Shown in pieces: positions 34,410-43,077 of a DNA stretch of 64,000 bases. The notes under the pieces are model-generated. The model saw only the letters and a list, made by a program, of their open reading frames with translations, had not been told where the DNA came from and searched no databases. A program made the translations under genes and the position numbers. How positions within the stretch are numbered: the stretch's first letter is position 1; each line of letters opens with the position of its first letter. Origin of the DNA: Methanolinea sp. UBA275 (GTDB lineage Archaea > Halobacteriota > Methanomicrobia > Methanomicrobiales > Methanospirillaceae); assembly GCA_002506105.1 (NCBI GenBank), contig DAWU01000028.1, forward strand, positions 62,001-126,000, in the 5' to 3' direction.

Positions 34410-34571
34410 TCATGGCCCCCCGAACCCGCATTTGGGGCAGGTATAAGGAATACTCTGTTCGCGGCACCTGTAGCATCGCCTGATCTGGTAGTCGCATTTC
34501 GGACAGCCGAACTCAGTCGCGCCTTCCTCGGCAAGCGGTGAATTGCAAGATGTACACTTTCTGATCGCCAT
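34410..34571 (-). CDS. Small zinc-ribbon RNA-binding-type protein
   Basis: The protein has 53 residues. Four CxxC pairs (CTSC, CPKC, CYRC, CPKC) give two zinc ribbons. It resembles COG2888 predicted zinc-ribbon RNA-binding proteins, which often lie beside ef1b in archaea. ATG 34571 has GGAGG 5 nt upstream, which settles the start against the longer frame. It is operonic with ef1b. Confidence 0.85.
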   Translation of the reverse strand: MAIRKCTSCNSPLAEEGATEFGCPKCDYQIRRCYRCREQSIPYTCPKCGFGGP

Positions 34572-34617
34572 AGAACCCTCCTGAAAGAATGTTCTCATAA
34601 TATCTCTCCTGAAATAC

Positions 34618-35211
34618 TTAAAAGCCGATGGTCGTACCTGTGGTAGGATGACCGGTGAGAACCGCGAATACCCTCTCAGTATCCCTGCCGGATACGACCC
34701 TTGTCGGAATTCCGTGTTCCAGGACATAAGGAATGAAACAGGGATCGACATCACCTGTAGGAAGCGGAGATTCTATCCTCTGGCAGAGAACGCCGCCTGA
34801 GTGGATGCCATCGACGGATTTGAGGATGACAAGGGGAATATGAAGAGTATGTGCACACCATGCCGCAATCGTGTCCGAGGTTACCTCCCACCTGTGAGGC
34901 AGGGGATCAAGGGCGATGAGAGGGCAGTAAGGGAGCAGGATCACCGGGTGCGAGGGGATACAGAGAGCAGGCGTAGTAGGTATCCCGAAAGAGGAGAGGT
35001 ACCAGCCATATTGTTCCATTGCGGCGACTGCCATCCAGTGAGCGACGGATCCTGTGACATTGGACCGCCGGACCTCGTCAGCATAGACTCCTCCCCCTGG
35101 CACGATGAGGACCGGGAAGTCATGTTCCAGGAGCATGGAGCAGATTCTCTCTGCATGATCCTGGAGACTGCCGCCTATCTTCAGCACACACGGGGGAGTC
35201 GCGTCTGTCAT
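34618..35211 (-). CDS. mfnE: Methanofuran biosynthesis kinase MfnE
   Basis: The protein has 197 residues. It is an amino-acid-kinase-fold enzyme that phosphorylates (5-(aminomethyl)furan-3-yl)methyl phosphate to the diphosphate, which is then coupled to tyramine. Motifs: LKIGGSL at the N-terminus, VPGGGVYADEVRR, and SDTIAAWCAHTL followed by LILKSVDG. It lies upstream of the zinc-ribbon/ef1b pair and shares a divergent promoter with the PLD-like gene. Confidence 0.82.
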   Translation of the reverse strand: MTDATPPCVLKIGGSLQDHAERICSMLLEHDFPVLIVPGGGVYADEVRRSNVTGSVAHWMAVAAMEQYGWYLSSFGIPTTPALCIPSHPVILLPYCPLIALDPLPHRWEVTSDTIAAWCAHTLHIPLVILKSVDGIHSGGVLCQRIESPLPTGDVDPCFIPYVLEHGIPTRVVSGRDTERVFAVLTGHPTTGTTIGF

Positions 35212-35221
35212 GTCTCACAGA

Positions 35222-35230
35222 TGATATATT
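35222..35230. promoter_or_regulatory. Divergent TATA region, mfnE and PLD-like gene
   Basis: GATATATTT can act as a TATA box for both strands. For the plus gene it lies about 25 bp before ATG 35250, predicting a leaderless mRNA. Confidence 0.4.
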
Positions 35231-35249
35231 TCAGCAGATTAATAGTCCA

Positions 35250-36938
35250 ATGCTTCACCACCTTTCAGTCGTGTTGCGAATCCTCTTCATTGTCACCCTT
35301 GCGCTCCTTTGCCCGGTGACAGGAGTTGTGATCACCGAATTCTGCCCGGATCCATTTCTCCCTGACGATCGCGACGAATACCTGATTTTGGAAGGCGTTG
35401 GGATCCTTGATGGGTTCATGGTCACAGACGGGGAAGGGGCGATCCGGTTTCCTGAAGGAACGTCAATTTCCGGGAAGCTGGTAATCGCGAAGGATGCTGA
35501 AGCATATTCCCGAAGCCATGGCGAATACCCGGATTTCGAATGGGAAGGCGGGGTGCCGGAGATCCCCAATGTGATCCGGACCGGCCGTTTTCAGCTCGCG
35601 AATGACCATGATCAGATCGCGCTCTATTCCGGGGGTGTATGCCTCCAGGAGGTGGATTGGCCCGACATGGTGACCGGCCGCCAGGGGCAGGTTCATTTCC
35701 TTGTCAACGGGATCTGGGATTCGCGGGTTCTCATGATCGGGCAATCGCGCTATGAACCTGCGGTTTTTTATGGCGCCAGCGGAATTGCATTCGTCTCTCC
35801 CGATTGTTCCCGCGAGGTCTTCTATGAGGTTGTTGCTGGAGCGAGGGATGAGATACTGGTAAGTATCTACGAGATTTCCAGCCCTGTTCTTGCGGAGTAT
35901 CTGGTACATGCACACAGGCGTGGAGTTGATGTGGAGATTCTGGTGGAAGGAGGACCCGTCGGGGGTATCCCTGCTGAAGAGCACTGGGTGATAGCGTACA
36001 TGCAGCGGGAGGGTATCCCTATCAGAACCATGTCCGGAACAGAGACCATGCATACACCCTACCGCTTTCTCCACTCCAAATACATGGTCATCGATTCCCG
36101 GAAAGTTCTTGTCACAAGCGAAAATTTCAAGGAAAACGGCTTTCCTGAAATGGGCATGAGGGGGAACCGTGGCTGGGGGGTTGTTGTCACCCACGAGGGC
36201 CTTGCCGATTATTTCAAATCAGTGTATACTCATGATGCGGATGGATCGTGGTCCATACCTGCCGATCCCAGGGAAGGTGACGAGAAACCACCCTCATGGC
36301 AGGAATATCATGCGGAATCTTCTCCCTATATCTTCTCCGGAGCGACCGTTATACCTGTGATTTCACCTGATACGAGCAGCCAGCTTCATGATCTGATCAC
36401 GGGTGCCCGTGTGTCTGTCGATATCGAGATGGCATATATTACGAATGAGACAGCCTTTTCTCTCAATCCCTTTCTTGCAGATGCTCTCAACGTCTCCCGC
36501 CGGGGAATTCCGGTGAGGGTTCTCCTTGACTCTTACTATTATAACGTGGATGGTGAGGCAGACAATGACGAGATGGTGGCCATCATAAACGACATTGCCG
36601 CGTCAGAAGGACTGCCGCTCGAAGCACGGTGCGCCGACTTGAGCCCGGGTCTCGTGGAGAAGATCCACAACAAGGGTGTGATAGTCGACGGGGAGAAAGT
36701 TTTGGTGAGTAGTATCAACTGGAACATGAATTCCCCTACCTTCAACAGGGAAGTAGGTCTCATCATCGAGCATGCAGGATTGGGTGAATACTACACCGGG
36801 GTGTTTGAGAGGGACTGGCGATCGGCAGAAAAAAGTGGGGCTCCTGGCGGCCCCGATCTCCAAAAGATTGCGGCCGCCGGTGTCGTTCTCAGTACTCTTT
36901 CTCTTTACGCCTGGGTCCGGAAGAGGAAGGAGCCTTGA
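35250..36938 (+). CDS. Exported, membrane-anchored phospholipase D-family protein
   Basis: The protein has 562 residues. A signal peptide (about 8-26) is followed by a lamin-tail-like domain (ITEFCPDPFLPDD..DEYLILEG, about 28-150). Two PLD half-sites follow: HSKYMVID near residue 274 and HNKGVIVDGE near residue 473, each with HxK, and the following NW/EN residues. A C-terminal helix (AAAGVVLSTLSLYAW) and RKRKEP anchor it outside the cell. It may cleave phosphodiesters in lipids or nucleic acids; the substrate is unknown. Its 3' end overlaps the HTH gene by 50 bp tail to tail. Confidence 0.82.
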   Translation: MLHHLSVVLRILFIVTLALLCPVTGVVITEFCPDPFLPDDRDEYLILEGVGILDGFMVTDGEGAIRFPEGTSISGKLVIAKDAEAYSRSHGEYPDFEWEGGVPEIPNVIRTGRFQLANDHDQIALYSGGVCLQEVDWPDMVTGRQGQVHFLVNGIWDSRVLMIGQSRYEPAVFYGASGIAFVSPDCSREVFYEVVAGARDEILVSIYEISSPVLAEYLVHAHRRGVDVEILVEGGPVGGIPAEEHWVIAYMQREGIPIRTMSGTETMHTPYRFLHSKYMVIDSRKVLVTSENFKENGFPEMGMRGNRGWGVVVTHEGLADYFKSVYTHDADGSWSIPADPREGDEKPPSWQEYHAESSPYIFSGATVIPVISPDTSSQLHDLITGARVSVDIEMAYITNETAFSLNPFLADALNVSRRGIPVRVLLDSYYYNVDGEADNDEMVAIINDIAASEGLPLEARCADLSPGLVEKIHNKGVIVDGEKVLVSSINWNMNSPTFNREVGLIIEHAGLGEYYTGVFERDWRSAEKSGAPGGPDLQKIAAAGVVLSTLSLYAWVRKRKEP

Positions 36939-37296
36939 ACCCGGGAAGCCCGCTTTTGTCATACCGGGGAAGTTCCTTCTTCTGCTGGCCGGTATTTTTC
37001 ATCGCACACTGGCAGATATCACAGAGCGTGATGGATTCTTGGGTTCCTGCAACCGACATAGCCCAGCGGTCAAGAAGCGAATTCATATCGGGTGATATTT
37101 CGATACCGGCATCGCCGCGCTTGCGGCTGAGATACTGGGAGATCGCAGCGCGGGTCAGTCCCAGTTTTTTTGCTGCATCACTCTGGCTCATTCCCTGCTT
37201 GTTGACAAGCCTTGACACCATCTCGGCACGCATCGCAGGGAGAAGCTTGCGGACCATGGAATCACAGACAGTGATATCGCAGTCCTTTTCATTCAT
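36889..37296 (-). CDS. HTH regulator (XRE-like, COG2522 type)
   Basis: The protein has 135 residues. MSQSDAAKKLGLTRAAISQY is a clear helix-turn-helix (about 36-55). CDICQCAM near residue 92 is a possible metal or redox site. It resembles archaeal regulators of the COG2522 group. ATG 37296 overlaps the stop of the winged-helix gene in an ATGA, so the two regulators are translated together. Its end overlaps the PLD-like gene on the other strand. Confidence 0.78.
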   Translation of the reverse strand: MNEKDCDITVCDSMVRKLLPAMRAEMVSRLVNKQGMSQSDAAKKLGLTRAAISQYLSRKRGDAGIEISPDMNSLLDRWAMSVAGTQESITLCDICQCAMKNTGQQKKELPRYDKSGLPGFKAPSSSGPRRKEKEY

Positions 37297-37520
37297 GCAG
37301 CCACCTGGGGTGGGCTGTTCTGGTAGATTATCTGCCGTGCATCCTTGAAGTTGAATTTCTCGATGATAAGGTGCTGCTCTTTCAGGCGTTTCAGTGCATA
37401 TCTCACCGTGCGTGGTGCAAGACGCGTTCTCTTCACGAGGTCCTTGTGTGTCATTGCCCCGCCCTGATCAAGGATGTGAAGGACGGTGAGAGACGATGGA
37501 GGTAAGTTCATCTCTTGCAT
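37293..37520 (-). CDS. Small winged-helix regulator
   Basis: The protein has 75 residues. The MarR/ArsR-like core MTHKDLVKRTRLAPRTVRYALKRLKEQ is followed by a wing ending IIYQNSP. There is no ligand domain. It is the first gene of a two-regulator operon, divergent from the OB-fold membrane protein, so it could control either neighbour. Confidence 0.72.
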   Translation of the reverse strand: MQEMNLPPSSLTVLHILDQGGAMTHKDLVKRTRLAPRTVRYALKRLKEQHLIIEKFNFKDARQIIYQNSPPQVAA

Positions 37521-37561
37521 GAAGGCTTCGTTAACGCTGTTAACATATCAACCTATCGGTG

Positions 37562-37570
37562 CTTATAAAG
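37562..37570 (+). promoter_or_regulatory. TATA box upstream of the OB-fold protein
   Basis: CTTATAAAG lies about 27 bp before GTG 37593, predicting a leaderless mRNA and arguing against the in-frame GTG at 37572. Confidence 0.45.
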
Positions 37571-37592
37571 AGTGGGGACCCACCATTATTCC

Positions 37593-37970
37593 GTGATCCT
37601 TGTACGGCAGGAGAAGATTGCAATCCTGATTCTCGTACTGGTAATTGCTATTGTCCTCGCATCCGCGGGAGTTCTTGAAGTAATAGGCAAGGGTATTTTT
37701 TCAAAACCATATGCCCCTGAATGTGCAGACGGGGAACTGGTTCATTATGAAGGGATTGTTGAGGAGCAATCGTACACTGCGACAGGCGGACACAAGATCC
37801 TGGTGATATCCGGGATGCGGATTTTTATTCCCTCCTCCTGTGTGAAGGAGGGCTGGCCGAAAGTGGGTGATGCGGTATCGTTGTACGGGGTAGTCCAGAC
37901 ATTCCGCGGGGAGAGAGAGATACTCATACGCGCCCCGGGGGATATCAATCCAGTGAATCCACCCGTATAG
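37593..37970 (+). CDS. Membrane-anchored OB-fold-like protein
   Basis: The protein has 125 residues from GTG 37593. A single transmembrane helix (about 8-30, ILILVLVIAIVLASAGVL) is followed by a small beta domain with YEGIVEEQSYTATGGHKIL, GMRIFIP and the late GDAVSLYGVVQTFRGEREI, a pattern typical of OB folds. Function is unknown. Both candidate starts are GTG. Confidence 0.6.
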   Translation: MILVRQEKIAILILVLVIAIVLASAGVLEVIGKGIFSKPYAPECADGELVHYEGIVEEQSYTATGGHKILVISGMRIFIPSSCVKEGWPKVGDAVSLYGVVQTFRGEREILIRAPGDINPVNPPV

Positions 37971-38067
37971 ATGCGGTTCGCATATGGGAACCAGATCAAC
38001 CTTAATATGAAGGAGAAGTCTATTACAGAAGTGTGCACCACGGAAATGAGGGAAGGAGGGCATTTCA

Positions 38068-38697
38068 ATGAACCAGAGTGATGGAAAAAAGCTGGATCCA
38101 GGTCGCCAGGTATGGATACTGGTTGTCCTTGGGATGGTATGCATTGGACTTGAGGTTGTTGTGCACTTCTTCATGAGAACCGCCATAGGCTACACCCATA
38201 TTTTTTATATCCTCCTTATCCTCGCGGCAGTCTGGTACTACAGGAAAGCGCTCTTTGTAGCAATCGCGCTGGTGGCGGCAACCTTTATTACAAGCCTTGC
38301 TGTCGGCGATTTCAACTGGGCGACCCTTTTAAGGGCGGCAATGTTCCTTGTAGTCACATTTATCGTAGCGTGGATCTCGGAGGAAAGGGACCGTGGAAGG
38401 CTGGAGATCGTGGCACAGAAGGAAGCAATCGAGAAAGAGCATTATGCCCTTGTCGGCTACCTGAGCGAGATAACCTTGAGAATAAAAAATCCCATTAAGA
38501 TCCTGCGTGACAACCTCCTGGCTATCCGTATGGAATTCGACGGGAAAATTCCGGATATCGATATAGTGAAGATGGAGCTCTCTACGCAACTGGCCCACGC
38601 AGAGCAGATATTATCCAACTTCCAGGAATTGAACAAGGACGTCGTGGAGGAACATACTGAAATCCCTAACGCCTACAGGGATTTTTTAACCCGGTGA
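38068..38697 (+). CDS. Four-helix membrane protein with degenerate histidine-kinase H-box
   Basis: The protein has 209 residues. Four hydrophobic helices (about 15-115) are followed by a coiled-coil linker (EERDRGRLEIVAQKEAIEKE) and a segment, LVGYLSEITLRIKNPIKIL, that resembles a histidine-kinase H-box with the phospho-acceptor His replaced by Leu. There is no ATPase domain. It is probably a signalling scaffold. GGAGG lies 8 nt before the ATG. The KaiC-like gene follows after 13 bp. Confidence 0.6.
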   Translation: MNQSDGKKLDPGRQVWILVVLGMVCIGLEVVVHFFMRTAIGYTHIFYILLILAAVWYYRKALFVAIALVAATFITSLAVGDFNWATLLRAAMFLVVTFIVAWISEERDRGRLEIVAQKEAIEKEHYALVGYLSEITLRIKNPIKILRDNLLAIRMEFDGKIPDIDIVKMELSTQLAHAEQILSNFQELNKDVVEEHTEIPNAYRDFLTR

Positions 38698-38710
38698 GAG
38701 GATCAGGAAT

Positions 38711-39292
38711 ATGGCGATAGACTTTTCCAGGCTGGGTGAGGACAAGCTCTTTCTGGTCCTTTCCAGTGCTGATATGCTGAAAAAGAACAATGCGCATATC
38801 ATCCAGACCTTGGTTGGTCGGGGATACCGGGTTGTGGTTATCACCACGAACCAGCCATCAGCTGTCCTGAAAAAACATTATTCTACTGATGGTATAGACA
38901 TCTCGAGGGTTTCATTCATCGATGCCATCACGAAGTATGCTCTTGGCAAGATTCCTCCTGGCCAGGAAAATTGCCGGTTCATCAACAGCCCCTCAAACCT
39001 GACTGACCTTGGTATCGCGATAACCGAAGTGCTGAACAGCCTTGCCGGTGAAAAAACGTGCCTCCTCTTTGATTCGGTCAGCACTATGCTGATCTACCTC
39101 CCCTCCACCAATATCTCCAAGTTTATCCATTTCATCACGAGCAAACTCCGCCTGGTCGATGCTGCAGGGATCTTCCTTGCAGTCGAGAAAGGCCTTGATC
39201 CGCTCCTTCTCACCCAGCTTACTACCTATGTTGACGGGACGATCGATATGGATGTCCAACAACCCGGGAACACGGGGATTGGAGGACAATAG
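38711..39292 (+). CDS. KaiC/RecA-like protein lacking a Walker A motif
   Basis: The protein has 193 residues. The strand order LFLVLSSADMLKKNN, YRVVVITTNQPSA and CLLFDSVSTMLIYL (Walker-B-like) recalls KaiC/RecA folds, but no GxxGxGKT is present where Walker A should be. It may be an ATPase-dead regulator. It is co-transcribed with the membrane pseudo-kinase. Confidence 0.55.
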   Translation: MAIDFSRLGEDKLFLVLSSADMLKKNNAHIIQTLVGRGYRVVVITTNQPSAVLKKHYSTDGIDISRVSFIDAITKYALGKIPPGQENCRFINSPSNLTDLGIAITEVLNSLAGEKTCLLFDSVSTMLIYLPSTNISKFIHFITSKLRLVDAAGIFLAVEKGLDPLLLTQLTTYVDGTIDMDVQQPGNTGIGGQ

Positions 39293-39305
39293 CGCTTGAA
39301 GCCTG

Positions 39306-39797
39306 TCATTCATCTCTTCTCATGTGAAATACTTCATAGTACACACGCCCCTCTCCAATACATTCTCTGACCTGCTTCTCCCTCACTGAAAGTGCCCCCT
39401 TCTTCCCTGTCTTCACCTCAAGAAATACAATCCGTGAGAGCGAGCCCGACGAGAGGCCATCGAAAACAATTAGGTCAACCGGGGTGCCGAGGAACCTGGC
39501 ATCACGGGGATCGAAGGGAAATTCGGGAAAGTAGGGGGCCAGGTGCTCGGTCACCTTCCCTCTGATAACTGCTTCGCTCTTGCCGATTGCATCACGGCGG
39601 ATGCGCATCTCTTCCTGGAGTGTCCACTCCCTGTGCAGCAAGTCAGCCCTTTTTCGGACATCTCCCTCCATCGCACAAGAACGCCAATCCTCATAGAGAG
39701 CATGTGCCCTTTCATCAAGGGTCTTGTGAAGGTTGAGATATTTCCATGCAACGAAGATGATCACGACAACCAGGAAAAGAACCACATATCGCAGCAT
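39306..39797 (-). CDS. Membrane-tethered Holliday-junction-resolvase-like nuclease
   Basis: The protein has 163 residues. An N-terminal transmembrane helix (about 3-18) is followed by a coiled-coil region (25-75) and a restriction-nuclease-like core: GTPVDLIVFDGL (acidic) and IVFLEVKTGKKGAL (ExK). This fits the Endonuc_Holl family, often annotated as a resolvase-like endonuclease. Its substrate is not established. It converges on the KaiC-like gene with 13 bp between. Confidence 0.72.
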   Translation of the reverse strand: MLRYVVLFLVVVIIFVAWKYLNLHKTLDERAHALYEDWRSCAMEGDVRKRADLLHREWTLQEEMRIRRDAIGKSEAVIRGKVTEHLAPYFPEFPFDPRDARFLGTPVDLIVFDGLSSGSLSRIVFLEVKTGKKGALSVREKQVRECIGEGRVYYEVFHMRRDE

Positions 39798-39884
39798 ATG
39801 GATAGAGGAAAGGCCCAGATTAAAAAAGTCTCCCTGAGCCGGGTGAAAGAATGATCCGGGAAAATTTTCTGAAAAAAAGCGTGT

Positions 39885-40412
39885 TCAGGGATTTTTACTG
39901 AGCCTCGCAAGCGCTTCCGCAGCTGCTTCCCTCACCCTTGAATCAGGATCATTCATGGCTGCCTGGAGCGCTTCTATTGCTGATTCTCCCCCAAGCCGTC
40001 CGAGAGCCCATGCACAATGCTTGCGGACCAGGGCCTTTTCATCCTTCATTGCATCGATGAGTGCAGGCAATGCCCGTATGTCTCCGAGTTTTCCAAGACC
40101 CACCGCTGCACCTATCCTGAGCCATTTCTCGGACGACTGCAAGGCCTTGATGAGTGGATCAAAAGCCCGCCCGTCCCCAATCTGCCCCAGTGACTTTGCG
40201 GCAAGCCAGGAGACGTCAACGAACGGGTCATTGAGGGCAGAAATCAATGGTTGCACGGCAGAGGCATCCCCGATTGGTCCGAGCGCTTCTGCAGCTTTCC
40301 ATCGCTCGTCAAGGTAATGACTCTCAAGGAGCTGGATAAGGCCCCTGACTCGTCTCCTCCGTGCATCCTCCACGGCTTGTGCCGTCTGTGCCGGTGTTGA
40401 ATCCTCGCTCAT
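39885..40412 (-). CDS. HEAT-repeat (PBS-lyase-type) protein
   Basis: The protein has 175 residues. Four to five HEAT/PBS repeats of about 31 residues recur, each with LGxIGD or LGxLGD and A-x-x-A-A-x-A-L patterns (WKAAEALGPIGDASAVQPLI, WLAAKSLGQIGDGRAFDPLI). Such solenoids bind proteins; no enzyme domain is present. ATG 40412 has GGGTGGG just upstream. Confidence 0.82.
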   Translation of the reverse strand: MSEDSTPAQTAQAVEDARRRRVRGLIQLLESHYLDERWKAAEALGPIGDASAVQPLISALNDPFVDVSWLAAKSLGQIGDGRAFDPLIKALQSSEKWLRIGAAVGLGKLGDIRALPALIDAMKDEKALVRKHCAWALGRLGGESAIEALQAAMNDPDSRVREAAAEALARLSKNP

Positions 40413-40968
40413 CCGCCCACCCGATAGGCAGGCTTTTCTGCGTAGGCATGATAAGGGTTGTGTTTCACCCCAGTTGATTGGGAAGGGCTTATCCATGAGT
40501 GATGATCGATATGTGGTATGGGCATAACAACAGGTTATAACAAATCCCCATCCCCATGAGCACCTTGAAATTGACGTACATTTTGATCTGAAAACCGAGA
40601 ATCATGATACTCCAAAATAATCCTCTGTTGCAGTGTGTTAAATAAATGCAGTTAAAAAAAAAGTTAATAAAATAATAATATTTATCTATCCGTGGTTCCA
40701 TTGTAATATTGCATCAAATTATATTTGGTGCAGCGAAGATTAGTGCAAATTTGGCCGTCCGTAAGGTCTCATTGGGGTTTCGGCAGGTTTTCGCATGTGG
40801 AAATATCCATGGTCGAACCCACAGCAATGCCGGTAACCCCAACTACGGGCACATGAGTATTCTTTGGTACATGGTATTCACTCTTTTAGGCGCTACACTC
40901 ACAGGCTAGTCCATAAATGCGGTGATTCTGTAGTTGCAGGTGCGATACTATTGGGTAAAAGTTCTAAA
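40413..40968. other. 556-bp spacer with AT-rich promoter block and structured element
   Basis: The spacer lies between the HEAT gene start and the moeA 3' end. It contains an AT-rich block (about 40630-40730) with TATA-like sequences such as AATATTTATC and AAATTATATTT. A GC-richer stretch after it folds into a nested hairpin (listed separately). A 66-codon frame at 40709-40909 has no recognisable homology and I do not call it. Confidence 0.5.
40772..40842 (+). ncRNA. Candidate structured RNA (nested hairpin)
   Basis: TTGGGGTTTCGGC (40772-40784) pairs with GCCGGTAACCCCAA (40829-40842), with a small mismatch. Inside, TGTGG (40796-40800) pairs with CCACA (40819-40823). A TATA-like AAATTATATTT at about 40716-40726 would start a plus-strand transcript near 40750. 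No protein motif is evident. The strand and function are inferred. Confidence 0.35.
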
Positions 40969-42816
40969 TCAGCGGGAGATAATCCCCGTTTTTTCAGTCC
41001 GATAATCTTTCAGCTCCGACAGACGTTCTTTAAAGGAAGATGATTGAATAGATCTGATAAGGGCATCAACACCTGGATCTTCCCGGGTTTCTTCTCGGAT
41101 TACCAGCTCGTATGAATCGGTCCCTACAGGAAGGAACGATAACCCTGCTGACCGTGCAGACGCCTGGGTACACATTGCGGCATCTGCGTTGAAATTTGCC
41201 ACCCTGCTTGCCAGCACTTCTGGGTTTTTTACTTCTTCGGCATATCCTTTGACGAGGCTTACAGGGATATTCTTGATCGCAAGAAGTGTATCGAGAAGGG
41301 TTCGGTTTGCGGTTCCTCGTTCGGTGTTCAGGATTGGAATCTCCCTGATATCGCTGAACTGTATCTCCTTTCTTGAGGCCAGACCAAGGGACTGTTCTGC
41401 GATGACAATTCTCAGAACCGGGCGGTTTTTCAATATCTTGAAGGGATCAGGAAGAGTGTGATCTTCGAGTAGAGGCAGGTGAATGGCAGCGGCATGGCAT
41501 GTACCTGATCGGAGTGCCAGGATACCTCCAAGGTTGCCTGTTGGACAGCAACGGAGAACAATGCCCTGCTCAATCATATGATCTGCAAGAATGTGAAGAA
41601 GAATACTCTGTGAACCAACAATGAACGGGGATTTGTCAATCCTCGCGGGGTTATCAAAGAGTGTTACATCGACCTCCTGCTGGATCTCAATCCCCTCAAC
41701 GGACGAAGGGATATGCAGGTACCCGTTCGATCGGACAAGTGCACTCTGCACGCCGAATCCCCTGGAGAGCGGGAACACCACATATTTCCCGTCAACCCTG
41801 CCAGCGGTAATCGGAACGAACTCGTCAAACCCAAGTTCAGAAGTCAGCCGTTGTGCGAGCTTTGCCCTCAATGAATACGTGGGATGGGGGGCCATCCCCC
41901 AATATTCCAGGAGCCGTGCGGCAAACTCTCGGACTATCGTCTGGGCAGCAACGGGGTATCCCGGCATTCCAAGGATAGGAACTTTTTCAACGATACCCAT
42001 CATGACTGGTTTCCCGGGTTTGATGCCGACACCATGGAAGAGGAGCTTCCCTGTTTTCTTGAGAATTTCTTCCGTAAAATCTGTCGTTCCGGCCGATGAC
42101 CCGGCAGAGAGGAGGACCAGGTCATTCTCCCTCACAGCCTGCCGAAGCTGTTCTTCAATTTTATCCGGATCATCCGGTACAATAGGATACCGGGTGCATG
42201 TCGCACCCATCCCGGAAAGGTAGGCTTCAGCAAAGAAATTGTTTGACTCGACGCTCTGTTCTGGGAGAGGCATCATGCCCAGCGGTACCAGCTCACTCCC
42301 AGTAGAAATGATTCCCACCCGAACGGCGAATACATTGACAAAAGGGATACCATAGGATGCCAGGGCCCCGATATCAATAGCCCGTATCCTGTGCCGGCGG
42401 GGAAGGATAAGATCCCCCTTTTTGATGTCCTCCCCTGCTGGCCTGATATACTGCCTTGGAGATGCAGGTTTTCTGATCACCCATCTCCCCTCTTCATCCC
42501 AGACGTCCTCAATCATGATTACTGCATCATGAGGGGGCTGAACCGACTGACCGGTATTCACCCGGACAGCATTATGAAGTACAATCGGGGACTGATCAGA
42601 GGCAGCGGAGGTCCCCAACGAATGAACTGCAAGTCCGTCCATTGCTGCTACGTTTGTCCCTGGAACTGAGAATTTTGCATACACCGGTTCTGCGGTTACC
42701 CTCCCTGCAGCGACATCCAGCAGTACTGTCTCGGTCCTGTTGGGGGGCTGGGCCGATTTTTTCATTCTTTCAAGGGCATCAGTGAAAGAGATCAGGGAGA
42801 GATATCGCTTTGCCAT
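40969..42816 (-). CDS. moeA: MoeA-type molybdopterin molybdotransferase fused to a periplasmic-binding-protein-like domain
   Basis: The protein has 615 residues. Residues 1-405 form MoeA (AAMDGLAVHS, MIEDV, GIISTGSEL, LLSAGSSAGTTDF, GVGIKPGKPVMMG, GMPGYP), which inserts molybdenum or tungsten into molybdopterin-AMP. Residues about 430-605 form a PBP-like domain (VGSQSILLHILADHM, GILALRSGTCHAAAIHLPL) common in archaeal and clostridial MoeA fusions and thought to bind metal oxyanion or cofactor. It supports the Fwd and Fdh enzymes. It stands alone with an AT-rich promoter region near 42860-42885. Confidence 0.9.
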   Translation of the reverse strand: MAKRYLSLISFTDALERMKKSAQPPNRTETVLLDVAAGRVTAEPVYAKFSVPGTNVAAMDGLAVHSLGTSAASDQSPIVLHNAVRVNTGQSVQPPHDAVIMIEDVWDEEGRWVIRKPASPRQYIRPAGEDIKKGDLILPRRHRIRAIDIGALASYGIPFVNVFAVRVGIISTGSELVPLGMMPLPEQSVESNNFFAEAYLSGMGATCTRYPIVPDDPDKIEEQLRQAVRENDLVLLSAGSSAGTTDFTEEILKKTGKLLFHGVGIKPGKPVMMGIVEKVPILGMPGYPVAAQTIVREFAARLLEYWGMAPHPTYSLRAKLAQRLTSELGFDEFVPITAGRVDGKYVVFPLSRGFGVQSALVRSNGYLHIPSSVEGIEIQQEVDVTLFDNPARIDKSPFIVGSQSILLHILADHMIEQGIVLRCCPTGNLGGILALRSGTCHAAAIHLPLLEDHTLPDPFKILKNRPVLRIVIAEQSLGLASRKEIQFSDIREIPILNTERGTANRTLLDTLLAIKNIPVSLVKGYAEEVKNPEVLASRVANFNADAAMCTQASARSAGLSFLPVGTDSYELVIREETREDPGVDALIRSIQSSSFKERLSELKDYRTEKTGIISR

Positions 42817-43077
42817 TGTATCGGAGTAATGCGGTGTGAAAAACCGTTGAGGTATTTTCCTGTTATAGATAAGTATTTTATTTTTCTTAAATGTTCACTA
42901 TTTTTTAACAGAAAAATGTGAAAATCCCAGATAAACGACAATTCATATGCATAAAACAACACTCACGATTCTCATGCGATATACAAAGATAAAAGAGGTC
43001 GAGATACATGCATGTAAAATAAAAAATACCCATTTCGATAATAATTAAAGGTAATAAATTAATAAATTCCGTTATCT

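Noticed and set aside
40499..40593. Box C/D sRNA
   Set aside because: TGATGA and CTGA occur, but about 90 nt apart without paired internal boxes.
40709..40909. 66-codon frame in the moeA/HEAT spacer
   Set aside because: No homology was recognised; the sequence is better explained by the hairpin structure there.
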